DNA of 64,000 nucleotides from Cyanophora paradoxa (GCA_004431415.1 QPMI01000687.1:26745-90744); one strand, 5' to 3'; numbered from the stretch's first letter, positions 11,128-23,759 are shown. Notes: generated from the sequence alone by a model not told the origin. Translations and numbers: made by a program.

Positions 11128-14100
11128 ATGGAGAACCTCACAAGCCTCCAGCCGCTCACCCTGGAGAGATGGCTCGACGTCGCGGTTGCCCTCGCGAGCA
11201 CGATCTATGAGGTACGCGAGCTGAGCCTGCGGTCTGAGGGACGCCAACTCCTCCCGCGTCAAAATGCATAACGCTCCTCACCCGCAGCACCACGAGCAAG
11301 GAAAGCTCTTTGGAGAACGCCTTCGACCTGCTAACATCAACGTACAATTCGGCAACGAGACAAGGGTCCGGATCTCAAACGCGCCAGCGAGCCGGGACGC
11401 TCTAGAGCTTCTCGACGGGTTCACGTACACAGCGCCAGTGCGCAGCGTCCGCGTGAGTGCTAATTGCTCAGCTGAAATTCACTCGACTTGCACAGGAGCT
11501 CACGGGGCGCTGGCACCAAAGCGAAGGTGCGCCCCTCGCTGCCGCGCAGGTCCCGACGCCCCAACGCTGTCGCGCAGGTCCCGACGCGCGAGCGGACGTG
11601 TACCTGCTGGGGGTGGGTCCGCCGGCCCCATGTGGGGCGATCTCTTGACGGGCGCGGCAGCTTATCCTGCACGAGGCGTTCACGGGGCGGCCATGCTTCG
11701 CTGCGGGGAGCGCTCTCGAGCTGATCCACGCGCATCTGGCGCGGCCGCCGAAGCCCGTCTCGCACGTTTCGCCGTCCCCCATACCCGAGGTCGTCGAGCG
11801 GATCGTCGACCGTTGCCTCGCCAAGATGCCCGGGAGCCGGTACCAGAGCGCGTTCGGCGTGCTGCACGACCTGCAGCGGTGCCGGGCGTCGCTGCGGGAG
11901 GCGGGCGCAGTGGCGAGCTTCGAGCTGGGGGAGCGGGACCGGAGCGGGCAGCTGGCGCTCCCCGACCTCCTCTACGGGCGCGCCGCGCCCCTCAACCGCG
12001 CCCTCGCCGCCGCCCGCGCCGTCGCCCAGAGCGGCCGCCCCGCCCTCTTCGCCCTCCGCGGCCTCCCGTGCGGCCCCGGAGCCCGCCCCCCGCGCCCCGC
12101 CGGGCTCACGGGCGGGGCAGGGGCGCGGGGAAGACGTTTCTTGTTCGCGAGGCGGCGCGGCGGGCGCTCGAGGAGGGCACCGCCGCCTTCTTCGTCTCGG
12201 GCAAGGCGGACCAGTTCAACCGGCTCCCCTTTTCTTGCTGGTCGCGGGCGCTGCAGGACCTCGTGCGGCAGCTGCTCGCCACGCGGGAGGAGGGCGTGGC
12301 GGCGTGGCGCGCCGCGCTGCTGGCGGCGCTACAGGGCAAGGCGCGCCTCCTCGTCGAGCTCGCCCCCGCGGCGAAGCTGCTGCTGGGCGCCGACCTGGCG
12401 CCGCTGCCGGAGGTGCCGGGCCCCGAGGCGCAGGCGCGCCTGCAGCTCGCCCTCGCCGAGCTCTTCCGCGCCGTCTGCGGCCGCCCGGGCGCGCCGCCCC
12501 CGAGCCGGCCGCCGACCCCGAGGCGAACCCGAGGAGGCGGAGGCGGAGGAGCTGGCGGAGGAGGGCGGGCCCCCGGAGCTCGTCCTCGCGCCCCGACGCC
12601 CCCGGGCGGGGAGCCGCAGGCCTCCCCCAGGCCGCCCTCGCCCCCGGCCCTCGCCCTGGAGGCGGCCGGAGGGGAGGCCCGCGGGGCGCCCGCGGGGCGG
12701 GGGCCCGTCATCGTGCTCCTTGACGACATGCGCGCCCGCCCGCCCGCCCTGTGCCGCCGTGCCTCGCGAGCGGCGGGGGCGCAGGCACTGGGCGGACCTC
12801 GAGACGGTGAAGCTGGTGGAGAGCCTCCTGGCGGCGCCGACGCCCGACCTCCCCATCCTCCTCTGCATGACCTACAGGGAGAGCGAGGTCGCCGAGCGGC
12901 ACCCGCTCGCCCAGTTCCTCGCGCGCGCGCGGGAGAGCTTCCCCGTGTACGAGGCCGAGGCCGCCCCGATGCGCCGAGAGGACTGCTGCTCCCTTCTCGC
13001 CGACGTCGTCCGCTCCCGCCCGGCCGCGCCCCGGCGCACGGCCGGCGCCTCTGACGGGGCGGCAGCTGCGGTGGGAGGGCGGGCCGGAGGAGCCCCGGCT
13101 GGGCGCTCTGGCGGGGGCCATTTTGCGCAAGACCCTCGGCAACCCGCTCCACGTGGTGCGCCCCGCCGGGGGCCCCTCGCCGGGCGGGGGAATCCCGTTC
13201 GACGCGGCGCGGCGCAGCTCGCGTTCCTGCGGCACCTGCACGCGCGGCGCATCCTGCGCTTCTCGCACCCCGAGGGGGCGTGGCGGTGGAGCCAGGGGGA
13301 GGTGGAGGGTGCGGAGGAGGGGGCGAGCCTGGGGGAGATGGTGGAGACGTCGATCGGGCTGCTGCCGGCGGCGACGCAGCACGCCCTCAAGGTCGCCTCC
13401 TGCTGCGGCGCCACCTTCTCGGTCCCTCTCCTCGCCGCCATCCTCGGTGCCCCCGCCCCGCCCCCACCCCCCACCTCCCTTGCCCTCATGCCCGGCCCTT
13501 GCTCCCGCCAGGGTGCTCGGAGGAGGAGATCGTGCCGCTGCTGCGGCCAGCGCTCGCCGCCGGCCTCCTCCTCATCGGCGAACCGCAGACCCTCCGCGCC
13601 GCGTCGCCACTCCCCGCGCCGCGCGGTGCCCCCGCCGACGCCGCCCCGCCCCGCTTCCTGCGCCGAGCGCGCCGCAGGGATGTCGCTCTCGCCGGCGCGG
13701 GCGCTGGGGGACCGGCGGCGGAGCGCGCCGGCGGTGGCGCAGGAGATCGCGTCGGCGGCGCTCCAAGTGCACGCCTCGCACTCCTTCCCCGTCCTGTGCG
13801 AGGCGCCGGAGGCGGGGGCGGCGGGCGGGGCGGCGGGGGCGAGGAGGCGTGGGCGGGGCGGCGGGGCGCTGAAGGTCTCGTTCACGCACGACCGGGTGCA
13901 GCAGGCGGCGCACGAGGCGCTCTCCGACTCGGAGCGCGCCTCGGCCTGCTTCCGCGCGGGCTCGCCCTCGCCGCCGCCCCGCCGCTCCCCGGGCGCCCCC
14001 GCGCCTCCCTCTTCGAGCTCGCGAACCTCGTCAACCAGGGCCTCGCCGCCGGCGCCGCCGCCGCCGAGCGCCCGCCCCTCCTCGAGGCCGCCCGCCTCAA

Positions 14101-17100
14101 CGCCGCCGCCGCCCGCCGCTCCTACGAGATGGCCCGCCGCCCCCTCCCGCCCTGCCCCCCCCCTCACGCGCCGCGCGCAGTGCTCGTACCGGCGCGGGGC
14201 GCACTACGCGCGGGACGGCTGCGCTTCCTGGACGCGGCGCCGCGGCGGCGGGCGGGAGGTGCCGCGGGCGCCGCAGCGGTGGGGCTGGGACGGGCGCTGG
14301 TGGGCGGGGAGGGGCGGCGGGCGGAGGAGGGCGGGGAGCTCGCCTTCGAGCTCCGCGTCCTCCTCGCCGAGTGCGAGTGCCTCTCGGGCGCGTCGAGGCC
14401 GCCGAGGCCGCCTTCGCCGAGGCCGCCCGCGCCGCCGCCGGCGACCAGCAGCGCCTCCGCCGTCCGCGCCCCGCCCCGCTCCCCCGCCCGCCCTCACCCG
14501 CCCCGCCAGTCTACCGGCTGCGCATCGCGCTGGCGGGGGCGGCGGGGACTACGGGGGCGCGCTCGAGGCGGGGCTCGAGTGCGGGCGGGAGCTCTTCGGG
14601 CTGACCCTCCCCGCCGAGCCGACGATGGCGGACCTGGAGGCGGAGTTCGAGGCGCTCCTCGCCGCCCTCCGCCCCTCGGAGCCGCGCCCCGGGCCCGGCG
14701 CGGCCGCCGACTGGGGCGACCTGCTCGCCGCCCTCCCGGAGGCCGTCGCCCGCCTCCCCGAGTGCACCGACCGCCGCACCCTCGACCTCATGCAGGCGCC
14801 CCGCCCCCCGCCCCGCCCGCCCCGCCCCGCCCCGCCCCCAACGCCCGCCCGGCGCAGGTGTGCGGCGAGTGCGTGGTGGCCGCCTCGCTCCACCCGACGG
14901 CGTGTCCCCTCGTGGGGATCCTCCCGGCGCGCGCCGTCCGCCTCTCCCTCGAGGCGGGGCGCGCGCCCCAGACGGGCTTCATGGCGGGGGCGCTTGCACA
15001 TGCCGCCTCGGCCTCAACAGCCTCCTCCCCTTCGTCGCGCCCCTCGCCCAGGCCCGCCCTGCCGCCCCCGCGCCCCCTGCCGCGCGTCGTCACGGGGCGG
15101 GGCCGGCGGCAGGTGTGCGTGCGGTTCGGGGGCGAGGGGCGGCACGCGCGGGTGCGGGCGAAGGCGCTGGTGGCGGCGGCGACGTGCTGCATCTGGGGCG
15201 ACTCGTTCCGCGCCTCCATGCACTACGCGGAGCAGTGCGCCCTCGCGCGGCAGCTCCCTCCTCTCCGCCGCCGGCGACGGGGCGCAGGTGCTTCGGGCTG
15301 GCGCGGGAGCTGGGGGACCTGGTGGACGCGAGCGCGGCGGCCTCGGCGTGGGAGGCGGCCGCCCTCGGCGCCTGCGAGCGCCTCCCCGCCCTCGAGCGCC
15401 GCCTCCTCGAGCACCGCCGCTTCTTCGGCCCGCCGCCCCCGCTCCCCCGCCCCGAGTCTGCCCCCTCCCCGCCCTGACGCCGGCCCTGCAGCCGAGCACC
15501 GCAACGGGTCTGCGGGGCGCTCGCGGGGCCCACATCGCCCTCGTCCGGGGCCTCCTGGTGCGGCCCCCGCCGCCTCGGCGCGTGCGCCCGTGAGGCGCGG
15601 CGCAGGGCAAGCCGGAGCTCGAGGGGCGGGCCCCTTCGTGCAGGGCCCGTCCCCGGCCTCCGCCCGGCGCCCGCCCTCGCCGCACGCCTCCCCCGAGCTC
15701 GCGCCGGCGATGGGCGAGAGCTCGCCGCGGCCATCGCCGCGGCCGGCGTCAGGCCCGCTCGGCCCGGCGGCGTTCAGCATGTCGCGGGTGCAGGCGGAGA
15801 CGGCCGCCCTGCCGGCGTGGGCCCGCTGGCGCTACAGAACGCTGGTCGCGCTCCGCCTCCTCTTTTTCGGCGACACAGCCAACGCGTGGCGGGTGCTGGG
15901 CGAGTACGAGTGGGGCGGGGCCCTGGAGCAGCCGCTGCGGGCCGCCTTCTCGTGCCACCAGGTCCGCAGCGTTTCTCAAAGCCATCGCATTGTCGGCGAC
16001 GAACTGACCACGTTCCCTTGAAGGATCTCGTCCTCGCTCTTGGCCTCCTCCTCGGCCGCGTGCGCCCTGCCCGCCCCGCCCCGCCCCTCGCCGCCAGCGC
16101 TGCTCAGCGTCCGGCCCCTCGCAGCTGCTCTCGCCGGGGCACCCGCCGGCTGCCTCGGGGGGCGTCACCCCGGCCTCCCTCCCCTCGTCGCCCTCCGTGG
16201 CGGCCCTTTCCTCGCCGGGAGGCGCCGCGGGGCGGGGGAGCGGGGAGACGGTGCCGGCGGTGCCGGAGGCGGGGCGGCTGCTGGCGCGGCTGGAGGGCGT
16301 GTGCGCGCAGGCGCGGGTCTACGCGGAGGCGGCGCCCCAGAACTACCTGCCCGCAGCCTCCTCCTCGACGCCGAGCTCGCCCGCGCCCGCGGCGAGAGCG
16401 CCGCCGCGGCGCGCCTCTACGACGCCGCCGCCGACGCCGCCGAGGCCGCCCGCTTCCACTCCCTCGCCGGCCTCGCGGGGGAGCGCGCCGCGAGCCTCCT
16501 CCTCGACATGGGCGCCCGCCGCGGCGTCGAGGGCTACCTGCGGGCGGCGGCGCGCGCGTACGCGCTGTGGGCGCGGCGGAGAAGGTGCGGGCGCTGGGCT
16601 GCTGGCGCCCCCGGGACGCCCCCGCTGGCGGCGAGCGACGCCAAGACGACGCCCCTCGCCTCCCGCGCCCCCGTCTCGCCCTCCCTCGAGAGCCCCCGAT
16701 CGGGGCTCGCCCCCCGTGCGCGCCGCCCTTGCCTTGCAGCGCGCCCGCGGCTGCGGCGGGGCGTGACGGCGCGGCAGGCCGCTGAAGGCCGTCTCGTCGC
16801 TGACGAACGTGGCGGGGGCCGCCGGGGCGCGCGCCGCCAGCGCCGGCCTCAAGACCGTCGCCTCCGCGGGGGACGTCCACGCGCAGGAGCTCCTCCACCG
16901 GCCCCGCCCCGCCCTCGGCCCCGCCCCGAGCCCCCGCGCCGCCACCCTCCTCCGCTTCGCCGACTCCGCCGCCGAGCGCAGAACGGGTGACATCTCTCCA
17001 CCCGAACCTTCATTTGCTTTGCTTTGCTTTGCGTGCTCGCTGAACCACTCGCCTCACAGCGCTCCTCCGCTCCGCTGCCGCCGCCTCCGGGGGGCCAGCG

Positions 17101-20100
17101 CCGGCGCCAGGCGAGGAGGGCGGAGAGGGCGTAGCGGCGCCGGCGCGGATGCCGCGGAACCGGAGCGGGGCGAGCTCGCACGGGACCGGCTGCGGGGAGG
17201 AGCAGAGCTTCGACTGGGAGACGCTGGTGGCGGCCTCGCAGCTCCTCTCGCGCGAGATCGTCCTCTCGACCCTCCTCCAGCGCCTCATGACCGTCGCCAT
17301 GGAGGCCCGGCCCCCGCGCCCCGCCCCGCCCCGCGCCCCCGCCCTCACCCCCGCCCCGCGCAGATCGCCGGCGCGCAGCGCGGCTTCCTCATCCTGGAGC
17401 AGGAGGACGGGTCGGGGGCGGGGGCGGGGGCCGGGGCGGGGCGGGAGGGGGCGCCGGGGGCGGCCTCTTCGTCGGAGCTGCCGGCGCCGGAGCGGCCCGG
17501 CGCCTACAGCGTCGAGGCCGCCGCCGAGGTCGCCGGCCCTGACGAGGGCCCCGCCCGTGCGGCCCCGCCCCCTGCCCCCGCCCGCCCTCACGCCCCGCGC
17601 CAGGCCGCGCTCGCGCTCCGCCTCGACGGGTGGCCGCGTCGAGGGCGGGCGGGCGGGCCGGGGAGGAGGCCGAGGCGGGGCCGGGGCCGGGGCGGAGGCA
17701 GAGCGAGGAGGCGGGCGGGGAGCGGGCGCTGCAGGTGACGGTGATGCAGGGCCTGCCGCTCGCCGAGTGCGGCGACCTCCTCTGCCTCCGCGCCGTCGAG
17801 TCCGCCCTCGCCACCGAGGGCCCGCCCCGCCCCCGCGCCCCCGCCCCGCCCCCGCGCCCCGCTGAGGCCCCCCCGCGCGCAGAGATCGTGCTGGTGCAGG
17901 ACGTCGGGGGCCGCGAGGAGGGGGCGCAGCTCTCGTTCGAGAGCGACCCGTACGTCGCGGGGGCCGGCGTCAAGTCGCTGCTCGCGCTCCCCGTGCTCCA
18001 CCAGGGGCGCCCCGTCGGCTGCCTCTACCTCGAGAACCGCCTCCTCCGCGGCGCCTTCTCCCCCTCCTCCATCGAGACCCTCGGCATCCTCTCCTCCCAG
18101 CTCGCCATCTCCGTCCGCCCCGCCCCGCCCTGCGCACCGCCCCGCGCCGTGCCGCGAGGCGACGGGGGCACAGATCGTGAACGCGCGGCTGTACGAGTCG
18201 CTGCGGGCGCACTACACGAGCCTGCAGCAGCGGGCGCGGGAGAACGCGGCGGTGCTTGAGGCCTCCCACGACGCCATCCTCGTCCTCGACGACCGCGCAC
18301 ACATCCTCTCCGCTAACCCGTCAGCCCCCGCCCCCCCGCCCCGCACCGCCCCGCCCCACGCGGCGGCGAGCGGCGGGGGGCGGGCAGGGCGGCGGAGAAG
18401 CTGTGGCGGCGGGCGCGGCGGGAGCTGCTCGGCCTGCGCCTCGACGACCTCCTCGTGGTCGCGCGCCCGGCCGAGCCCGACCCCGCGGCCCCGGGGGGCC
18501 GCCCGGCGGCGAGCCGCCCCTCTCCGCCCTGCTCATGCAGGAGGCGCTCGGGGCGTCGCCCGGGGGCCGGCCCCTGTGGGCGGGCTTCGCGCTGGGCGAG
18601 GGCGGCGCGCACATCGAGGTGGAGCTCTGCGTGGCGGTCTTCGAGGGGGGCGCGGGGCGCCGCCACGGGGCCCTCACCGCCGCCTCCAGCTCCGCCTCCC
18701 TCCTCGAGGCCCGCGCCGCGTCCGCCGGCCACGAGCCCGCCCCCGCCCACCGCCTCGCCACCTGCCCCGAGGAGCCCTTCCTGCTGCCCCCGGCCTCCGC
18801 CCCGCCCACCACCGCCCGCCCGCCCCTCTCCCGCGCCGCCTCCCAGCGCCGCTTCTCGCCCCTCGTGGGGCCCCTCGCGAGCCCTTTCTTCAACGGGGCG
18901 GCGCCGGTGCCGGGGCCGCCGGCGGGGGGCCCGAAGCGGTTCGCGGCGTTCGTGCGGGACGTGAGCGAGCGGGCGAAGGCGGAGGAGCAGCTGCGGCGCG
19001 TGCAGAAGCGCTGGTTCGCCATGCTCACCCACGACCTCCGCACCCCGCTCAACGGCCCGCCTGTCCCGCCCCGCCCCGGCCCCCGCGCCCCGCCCCGCTG
19101 ACGCAGCGCGCAGGCATCATGGGTCCGCGGCCGCGAGCCCCGCCACGCCTCCGCCCTCTCCTCCCGCGCGGCGCTGAAAGGAGCGCAGGGATGCAGCAGC
19201 TGCTGTCGGAGACGAAGCTCACGGGGGAGCAGCGGCACTACCTGGAGAACATCGGGTCGGCGTCGGAGATCCTGCTCTCGCTGATGAGCGACATCCTGGA
19301 GTACAGCAAGCTGGAGGAGCAGCCGGCCCTCGCCGTCGACCACCTCCCCTTCGACATCGTCGACTCCCTCGAGGAGACCGGTCCGCCCCGCGCCCCGGCC
19401 CGGCCCCGCCCCCGCCGGCGCGGGCCGAGGGGGCGGGGCAGTGTCGATGGTGGCGGTGGCGGCGCGGAACAAGGCGATCGAGCTGGCGCTGTACGTGCCG
19501 GCGGGGCTCCCGCGCCGCGTCCTCGGCGACTCCCTCCGCCTCCGCCGCCTCGTGATGAACTACCTCTCCAACGCCCTCAGTCCGCCCGCCTCGCGCAGCG
19601 CAGGCGCAGCCCGCCTCGGCTGAGCCCCCCGCAGAGTTCACGCCCCAGGGCGGCCGCGTCGAGCTCCGCGTCGAGCTCGAGCCGGCCCCGGCCCCCTCGT
19701 CCCCGCCCCGCCCCGCCCCCCTCAACGCCGCGCCCCTCAACGCGGGGCCCCTCAACGCCCCGCCCCTCAACGCCGCGCCCCTCAACGCGGGGCCGGGGGC
19801 GGGGCCGGGGCCGGCGGCGTCGTCGCCGGCGCTGTGCGGGGCGGGGCCGAGCTCGCTGGGCTCCCTCGCGAGCCCGCGCACGCCGGCGTCCGCCCCCTCC
19901 GCCCCGCCCCTCCTCGCCTGCCTCTCCGCCCCCGCCGCCCCGCGCCGCCCCCCTCCGCCCCCTCCCTCGCCCCGCCCCCCGCCGACCCCGACGAGGCGTT
20001 GCGGTACCGTATTTCGGTCACTGATTCCGGGTGCGCCTGCGAGGACTAGGGCATCACGTATGCCCTAACGATGCCTGCGCGCTCAAATGACAGGATCGGG

Positions 20101-22309
20101 ATCTCGAAGGCGCACCAGGCGTTGCTCTTCCAGCCCTACTCGCAGGTCCCAAAGAACCGCTCGACGCGCATGTTCGAGGGGACGGGCCTCGGCCTCGCCA
20201 TCAGTCGGCGCCTCGCCGAAGCCATGGGCGGCGCCACCGGCGTCCTCTCCGAGGAGGGCAAGGGCAGGTCCGCCCCGCCGCGCGCCCCCAGCCCAGCCCC
20301 CGCCGCCGCGTTCGAAGGGGGCCGGCGGGGCGGGCAGCACGTTCTGGTGCACGGTGACGCTGCGGCGGGACCGGACGTGGGGCCCGGGCCCGAGCCCGCT
20401 GGCGGCGCCGGCGCGGGCGGCCTCGGTCTCGTCGACGACGCCGCTGCCGACGGTCACCGACGTCGACTCCGACGCCGAGGCCGGCGCCGAGGCCGGCCCC
20501 GACGCCCCGGCCCCTCCCGCCCTCCGCCTCGCCCACCTCGGAGCCCTGCGTCCCCCGCACGCCGCCCCGCCCCGCCCCGCGCTCCGCCCCCGTGCGGGCC
20601 CCCCTCGAGGTCTCGGCCTCCGCCCCGCCGGGGCGCCTCGCGGCGACCCTCGCGCACGCCGCCTCCCTCCGCTCCCCGCCGGCCTCGCCCGGCCCAGCGC
20701 ACCACCGGCCCCGCTCGGTGGCCACCCTGCAGCGCCTCGACCGCTCGGGCTCGGGGGAGGGCGCCGGGGGCGCGCACCTCGGGCTGGCCTCGTCGCTCTC
20801 GCTGCCGCCGGGCTCGTTCGGGCAGAAGCTGCAACTGGAGTGGCCGGACCTCACGGGCGTCCACTGCATCCTCCTCCTGAGGGAGGCGGGGGCGGCGAGG
20901 GCGCTGGAGTACTACCTGGTGCAGTGGGGCGCGACGGTGGAGCAGTGCGGGGACGCGCGCGGGCTCTTCGCCGCCGCGCACCCCGCCTCCCTGCGTGACC
21001 TCGGCCAGCTCCGCGAGGCCGTGCCCGGCACCCCGCCCCGCCCCGCCGGCAGCCCCGGCTCGCCCCTCTTCGGGCCCTTCAGTCCGGCCCGCGGCGGCCC
21101 GACGCCGCCCTCGTCGCCGCCGTCGCTGCGGCTGCCGACGGGGACGGCGGGGCGGGGGAGCCTGGGGAGCCTGGCGCAGTTCGGGGGCCCCGGGGCGGAG
21201 GCGGCGGGGCTGCTGGCGGGGAAGCCGCTGGTGGTGGCGGAGCTGGCGGTGCTCGCCGAGGTCGACGCCTGGCTCCTCTCCGCGGGGGCCGCCCCCGCCG
21301 ACCTCGCCGCCCACTTCCGCGTCCTCGCCCTCCTCCCCGTCGACACCGCCCTCCCCGCCTGTCCGCCCCCCGCCCCGGGCCGCCCCCGCCGCGCGCCCCT
21401 GACGCTGGCGCAGCGCTCTCGTGCTTCCGGATGCTGGAGACGCTGTCGCTGCCGGTGCGGCCGACGCTGCTGGCGCGGGCGATCTACAACACGATCCGCC
21501 TCTCGCTGGGCGAGGGCCGCCTCCCCCGCACCTACGCCGCCTGCGAGACCCCCGCCCTCGGGCCCGCCTCCCCCGCCCCCCCCGAGCCGGGCCCCCTCGA
21601 CGGCGGCCCCGCGCCCCCGACCCCGCACCCCGGCGCGGGGAGCGGGGAGGCGCCCTCGGCGACGGCGCGGCGGGGCCTCATCCTGCTCGTGGACGACATC
21701 AAGGCGAACCTGCTCGTCGCGAAGAAGATGCTCGAGCTCTCCGGCCACGCCGTCGAGACCGCCGAGAACGGGCAGCAGTGCATCGACCTCTACGCCGCCG
21801 ACCCCGACAAGTGGGACTGCATCGTCCTCGACGTCGAGATGGTGCGGGGGGCGCGCAGCCTTGCCGCCCCCTCTGACGTGGCGGCAGCCGGTGTGCGACG
21901 GGCGGGAGGCGTGCCAGCGCATCCGGGCAATGGAGCGGGAGGAGGCGGGGCGGGCGGCGGAGGGGGAGGCGGGGGCGGCGGCGCGGCGCGTGCCCATCGT
22001 TTTCATGACGGCGAACGCGCTCCAGGAGGACCGCCAGGAGGCCCTCACCCTCGGCGCCGACGAGTTCCTCGTGCGCCCCGCCCCGCCCCGCCCCGCCCCG
22101 CCCCGCCCCTCACCCGGCCCCCGCAGACGAAGCCTATCCGGCGACCCGTCCTCATCGAGGTCGCCCCCCTGCCCCTCTGCCTTTCCCCTTCCCCTGCTTC
22201 TCGCGCGCCGCCCCTCCAAATTAACCGCTGCCTTCCCTGCACACAGGTTGTCAACCGCTTCCTCTCCCAGCGACACTCCAGCGTCCCTGCATGCCCAAGC
22301 ACCCTCTAG
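11128..22309 (+). CDS. Hybrid sensor histidine kinase: pseudokinase-AAA ATPase-GAF-PAS-HisKA-HATPase-REC
   Basis: A two-component hybrid kinase of the HstK/Mak2-3 architecture. ATG 11128 opens MENLTSLQPLTLERWLDVAV, the C-lobe part of a Ser/Thr kinase-like domain; TADVY-like RADARADVYLLGV and RYQSAFGVLHDLQRC close it near 11870. The ATPase domain has Walker A GLPGAGKT near 12120 and Walker B VIVLLDD near 12710, joined to HWADLE by a GC-AG intron. A long helical region follows; then GAF (FDWETLVAASQLLSREIVL ... GVKSLLALPVLHQGRPVGCLY, 17205-18040), PAS (NAAVLEASHDAILVLDDRA), and HisKA with H-box MLTHDLRTPLNG at 19021. The ATPase N box is LRRLVMNYLSNAL and the G2 box GTGLGLAISRRLAEAMGG. A degenerate receiver (HCILLLREAGAARALEYY, no acceptor Asp) precedes a true REC: LLVDDIKANLLVAKKML, CIVLDVEMPVCDG, PIVFMTANALQEDR and, across the last introns, DEFLTKPIRRPVL. 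Dozens of tiny introns. The ends are well supported; many internal junctions are not. Confidence 0.88.
19726..19800 (+). repeat. 15-bp tandem repeat encoding LNA(A/G)P inside the kinase gene
   Basis: Five units of CTCAACGC(C/G)(C/G)(C/G)GCCCC-type sequence, giving repeated LNAAP/LNAGP in the frame of the preceding VELRVELEP. It sits between the N box and G1 box of the histidine-kinase ATPase domain, where an insertion must loop out of the fold, or lies in an unrecognised intron. Confidence 0.6.
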
Positions 22310-22678
22310 CACCTGGCCAGGCCAGCTCGCCTATGCAGGTTGACCTTGCCAGGACAGCATTGCTTGTACAGGATCTGAGCTCGAGGTATACGCTAAGGAT
22401 CTTGCGCCCCTCGCATGCGTGATCGCATTATCTCGCCTAAACAGCAACCGGCTCATTTCCATCCAATTTCGGGAATTCCGGTCCGGCGTACAGCATTCAG
22501 CACCCGTTGTAGCCAGTAGCGGCCGCGGGACGTCGACCCGGCAACCGCAATGGCGCTCAATTCTAGGACGCCACTCAGGGCTGTCTTTGAGCCAGCCGCC
22601 GCAGAAGGGGTGAGCGGGCGAATGGAAGGGCGCTCTGGCACTTGCAGGCCACGCGCAGGCTCCGTCGACGCAGGGGCT
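22310..22678. other. Intergenic region upstream of MOB gene
   Basis: No recognised exon. Base composition falls relative to the flanking genes. An ORF beginning near 22550 (MALNSRTPLRAVFEP) does not join the MOB frame. Confidence 0.5.
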
Positions 22679-23759
22679 ATGAATGCCTTGCTCGTCGACT
22701 CCACAGAAGCCCTGGAACGTCTGCAGACCAGCCCGTGCGTCGCTGTCGGTTAAGCGGCGCGGATCGCTGCAGCTCAGTCGAGAGCCTCGCAGGCGTGCGC
22801 ATCAGCAGAACGAGGCGAGCACGTCTTCCGCACCCCCGCACCCCCGGGAGCGCAGGCGCAGGTGCCGCGGTACTACACGTCAGCTCCTTCAGTCGCTGAC
22901 ACGACGGATCGGCAGCGGCCGGTCGAACTTTGCGACGGTCAGATGGAAGGGCTCGCGGCCCGGGCAGCTCCCCCCTGTCTTCAGCCGGTACCTCAACGTG
23001 CTTGAGACGTGCAGCGATGCCACGCTTCGGCGGAAGTGCCGGGCGCCGCGGGGGGCGGACCTGTGCGAGTGGCTCACCACCAACCTGAGGGAGTTCTTCC
23101 AGATCCTCAACCTCCTGTGCGCTGCGCCCTCGGGGGCCGCCGGCGGGGCTGAGGGCCGGGGCGCGGGCAGGTGGAGCATCTCGTGCGAGGAGGAGTGCAC
23201 GGCGGAGTCGTGCCCGCGGATGACGGCGGGGGAGGCGTGCGAGTACCTGTGGCAGGACGTGAGCAGCGCGGAGTTCGCGGAGCCGCGGCGGGTGCCGGCG
23301 CGCGAGTACGTGGAGCGCCTTTTCACCTGGGTCGAGCTGCAGCTCGAGGACGAGTCCCTCTTCCCCGAGCCCGGCAGCCTCGGCCAGCGCATCTCCCCCA
23401 GCTTCCTCCCCGCCCTCAAGACCATCTTCCGCCGCCTCCTCCGAGGCCCGGCCCGGCCCCCCGCCCGCCCCGCGCCGCGGCGGCGCTGACGGGGGCGCAG
23501 TGTACGCGCACATCTACCGCTCGCACTTCCCCTTCCGCGAGATCCGCATGCTCAGCGGCGAGGAGCACTTCAACAGCTGCTTCCGGTGCCCGCCCGTGCC
23601 GGCGCCCCGCGGGGGCGGGCCAGGGCGGGGCGGGGCCGACGTGGGGGCGGCAGGCACTTCATCTACTTCTGCCGGGAGCACGACCTGGTGGACGCGCACG
23701 ACAGCGCCCCCATCAAGGACATCGTCGACCGCATCCTCGCCCTCAACTCCGCGCCCTAG
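22679..23759 (+). CDS. MOB kinase activator-like protein
   Basis: MOB proteins are zinc-binding co-activators of NDR/LATS-type kinases in cytokinesis, mitotic exit and growth control. The model ATG (22679) gives MNALLVDSTEALERLQTSP, joined in phase to GRSNFATVRWKG. Exons are about 22679-22734, 22916-23116, 23171-23445, 23501-23585 and 23654-23759. The core follows MOB1: RYLNVLETCSDATLRRKC, LCEWLTTNLREFFQILNLL, then CTAESCPRMTAG with the two zinc Cys, CEYLWQDV, YVERLFTWVELQLEDESLFP, TIFRRLLR, VYAHIYRSHF with the two zinc His, HFNSCFRHFIYF and HDLVDAHDSAPIKDIVDRIL. All four zinc ligands are kept. The intron at 23446-23500 fits only as GC-AG. The first exon is the least certain part. Confidence 0.88.

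Noticed and set aside
20454-22312. Long minus-strand open frames antisense to the hybrid kinase (and similar ones antisense to most genes)
   Set aside because: High-GC third-position bias keeps antisense frames open; the products are Arg/Gly/Pro-rich and lack motifs, while the + strand encodes clear kinase and receiver motifs.
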